The position numbers and the translations under genes are program-made. Of a stretch of DNA of 64,000 nt, positions 61,526 to 64,000 are shown in pieces. The notes beneath the pieces are model-generated. The model was not told where the DNA came from and did no database searches. It saw only the letters and a program-made list of their open reading frames with translations. Source of the stretch: Monomorium pharaonis (taxonomy: Eukaryota; Arthropoda; Insecta; Hymenoptera; Formicidae); the NCBI RefSeq assembly GCF_013373865.1, contig NC_050477.1, positions 5,354,869 to 5,418,868 on the forward strand. The letters run 5' to 3'. Position 1 is the stretch's first letter, and each line of letters starts with the position of its first letter.

Positions 61526-64000
61526 GTATGTATAATCGGTAACGCTCATCATCGCACGCGCGTTACGTTTCCTTACATATTCACCTATAATATGAACTAC
61601 GCTTAAATTGTACCAACGTAGAATAATAATTGTAAACTTGATAATATTAAGGCCTCTTAGTTACTAACGACAAGTCGTCACAATTTTATATCTCTGACCG
61701 CTACAACTACACTACCGATAGGAAAGCGACAAGAATCGTTTTTTCATTTCGTCCCACAGTCTACAGAACCGCCGAGTATCGACCTGTGTCGGCCTTCGTG
61801 TACTTTCATTTCCAAAATGTCGAGAATAAAAAATACGGTCATCGCAAAATAAATTTTTCCTTAAATTCACCCTCGTATAAAATAAAAAGCTGCAGTGAGT
61901 CGTGTTTCTCGCGATTCGTCTATGTATTTGCATTTTGTAACTGAACATTATTACAATAAGCGATGTATAATATCAATTTCGGAAGAATTCATTGAAACGT
62001 CTCATTTTTACAATTCTCTTATTTGTCGTTATTTTCGCATAGTCTTAAAACAATCTTCTTAATATTCCGTCACTTCGGATGCGGTGGCAAGATGCAAGTG
62101 AAATCTTTTGATACTAATCGGCATAGTTTCTTGGTCCACTTTGAAGATATTCAACGAATCAATAATACTCACAATCAGCTCCGCAGCGGAACGTGCCTAA
62201 ATAAAATCTCGCATTAGCAAGACATTCCTTGTCGCGTGTTCGATATCGGCGGGTTTCTGTCTCGAGAGATTAGAGTTACTTACAATTTGTACAATCTCGC
62301 GCGCTGGCGAATCCCAGAGGGGAAATCCCCGATACGGCAATATAATTGCTCACCTGCTGCCTCGATTAACTGGCAACGAGATCGTGCATCATTAACAATC
62401 ATCGCGCAACTTACCATTTCGCCATACTAGTTACCACACGCGCGGTTCTGACGCGATAGAGAATTTATTTAAAATATCGAAAAAAATCTGTATCCGCAAT
62501 GTTTCTCTGTGTTGCAACAAAATCGAAATGAAGAAACTTGCGCTAGTGCGAGGGACGTTGACATGTGAGCCAGAACCAAAACAAATTGATCGAAATTAAT
62601 TAATTCAATTAAATCAATCGCCGAGTAACGCGCTCGTGCTCGCTGCTTATGCAGAGCATTGCGGGAACTTAATTGAACGTTAAAGAAGCCAGGAGTGGAG
62701 ATGTGAGAGAATACGGGATTTGGGTACGTGCGTGTATGCGTGTGCGTGTAGGACTGTGCTAAAATCAAAGATAAGAGAACCATCGCTTTCGATCTTTTTC
62801 CTCTTTTTTCTTTTTTTTCCGTAGCAACTTTATTGTTCGGTGCATCTCTCGTGCCAGAGCCACTTTCCATAATGAAGGCATATTCGCTAGTGTGAAGTAT
62901 ATGTGGACTTGTCTATTTTATGTTTTTTTTGTCACTTAATTACTCATTATCTCTATAACGTAGGTACCTTAACACCTAGCCTCCGCTATCGCAATTCATA
63001 GTATTCATACGACGCATCATAAAATGCATACGTGCGTATATACCTTCGCATCTCAAATGCAACGTGCGCGCGCGCGCGTATGTGTGTGTATGTATAAGAG
63101 GACACAAATGCATGTATAAGAATGCGCAATTGAATTTTGTATCGAAGTAAATTGTTGTCAGATGTTCGACTGACCAGCTACAGCGAACCTATGTATTTAC
63201 AATCTTCGCCATTTAATTCGTCTACTTTTAATAGGAAACATTAATCGCATATTCCTTCCCTCTTTAATTTTCTTGTATCAGAAATCAAAATCGGTACAAT
63301 TTTAATCAAAACTTAAAATTTCCATTTCATACGTACATACATACATAAGAATTATCTCATCCTCGCGATAATCGACAAACAATATTAAAATTGATATTAA
63401 AAGTTAGATTAAAAGTAAGATTTTAACATGTACATTTAAAATAAAATTTTAAAATCCTCTGTATATCTAGATATTTCTATGAAAAATAGGGGACCTACAA
63501 TGATTCTACAATGCTTTGAAAATAATTATCCATCGATATTTTCTTTTAATTTTTAACTTGACTTAACTCAAGTTTTTTCAATTAAAAGAAAATAAAGAAC
63601 TTCAAAAACTAAAGAAGCATCGTCAAGTCGGCTATTTTATTACTCCAATCATTTATAGAAAAATTGAATGAGAAAATAAAAGTTAAGTTGTACCGATTTT
63701 AATCTCCAATTACATTCACATATACACGTTCAGTCTTACTTCTGGTTTGCTGTCTTTCTCGTTCGCTCGTTCTTGATTGAGCTAAAATAAAATCATAAAT
63801 CATTTAGGATCGAATTACTCGTCTTTCTCGGCGACGAATTGCAAGTATAAGTGAATGTTTACAAAAAAAATCATTAACGCTTTTTCGAATATATTATAAT
63901 TCGATAATAGTGTTATAAATTTGACGAAACGCTGGAAATTTGTAATAAAAATGCTATTCTCCAAATTCGGACTTAAACGAATCGAATTGAACATATTAAA
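61526..64000. other. No supported gene to the right edge
   Basis: Mostly AT-rich, with a richer patch at 62080-62460 carrying two plus-strand 64-codon ORFs and two minus-strand donors (CAG|GTGAGC near 62345 and ATG|GTAAGT near 62410) without a convincing exon. A 133-codon minus-strand ORF at 62870-62469 contains a microsatellite-derived Thr-His run and no domain. A (CG)n/(GT)n mix lies at 63066-63095. Confidence 0.45.

Noticed and set aside
62469..62870. 133-codon minus-strand ORF with a short hydrophobic segment
   Set aside because: Contains a microsatellite-derived Thr-His run and no domain; the hydrophobic segment is too short for a convincing membrane span.
1..64000. tRNA, rRNA, known microRNAs, CRISPR arrays
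   Set aside because: Scanned by eye for tRNA B-box cores, common insect microRNA seeds and spaced direct repeats; nothing convincing was found. A covariance-model search would be decisive.

Overview
The window looks like 64 kb of insect nuclear DNA, most likely hymenopteran and plausibly ant. The bulk is AT-rich, broken by CpG-rich islands in which CpG is not depleted. It carries several short fold-back/MITE families, many dinucleotide microsatellites and GT-AG introns. The species call is an inference from composition and gene style only. Coding density is very low. Nearly all ORFs of 60-160 codons lack splice or homology support and are best read as chance.

Layout. (1) 1-11.4 kb: what appears to be the 5' end of a long minus-strand gene. 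It has a TATA/Initiator core promoter near 11336-11368, a leader of about 835 nt, and a 27-codon first coding exon (10501-10421) ending at a GTAAAA donor. The first intron runs off the left edge and contains a textbook recursive-splicing (zero-length exon) site at 2801/2802. (2) 11.4-16.3 kb: no gene that I can support. (3) 16.3-19.0 kb: the one gene that can be assembled completely. It is a five-exon minus-strand gene for a 531-residue thioredoxin-domain protein of the TXNDC3/NME8-NME9 type, linked in other animals to cilia and sperm tails. Its active-site motif reads WSGPC, so the first catalytic cysteine is missing. (4) 19-44 kb: intergenic or intronic DNA with a 949-bp fold-back transposon (24840-25788, 9-bp target duplication, Mutator-like), two smaller MITEs and a pair of AT-rich hairpins. 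(5) 44.3-46.7 kb: a decayed DDE transposase fragment, a nested fold-back element and a strong CpG island with a CRE/E-box. (6) 47.4-49.8 kb: a plus-strand coiled-coil exon with two competing candidate terminal exons, interleaved with two adjacent fold-back elements. (7) 49.8-64 kb: no gene I can support. There is a CpG-rich island, an ORF-dense moderate-GC tract ending at a good plus-strand poly(A) signal (59454), microsatellites, and one weak candidate exon at 61.4 kb.

No tRNA, rRNA, known microRNA or CRISPR array was recognised. The points most worth checking are the recursive splice site in the promoter-proximal intron, the redox-dead thioredoxin motif, the Mutator-like fold-back element with internal 153-bp repeats, and the set of long perfect or near-perfect hairpins that could feed small-RNA pathways.
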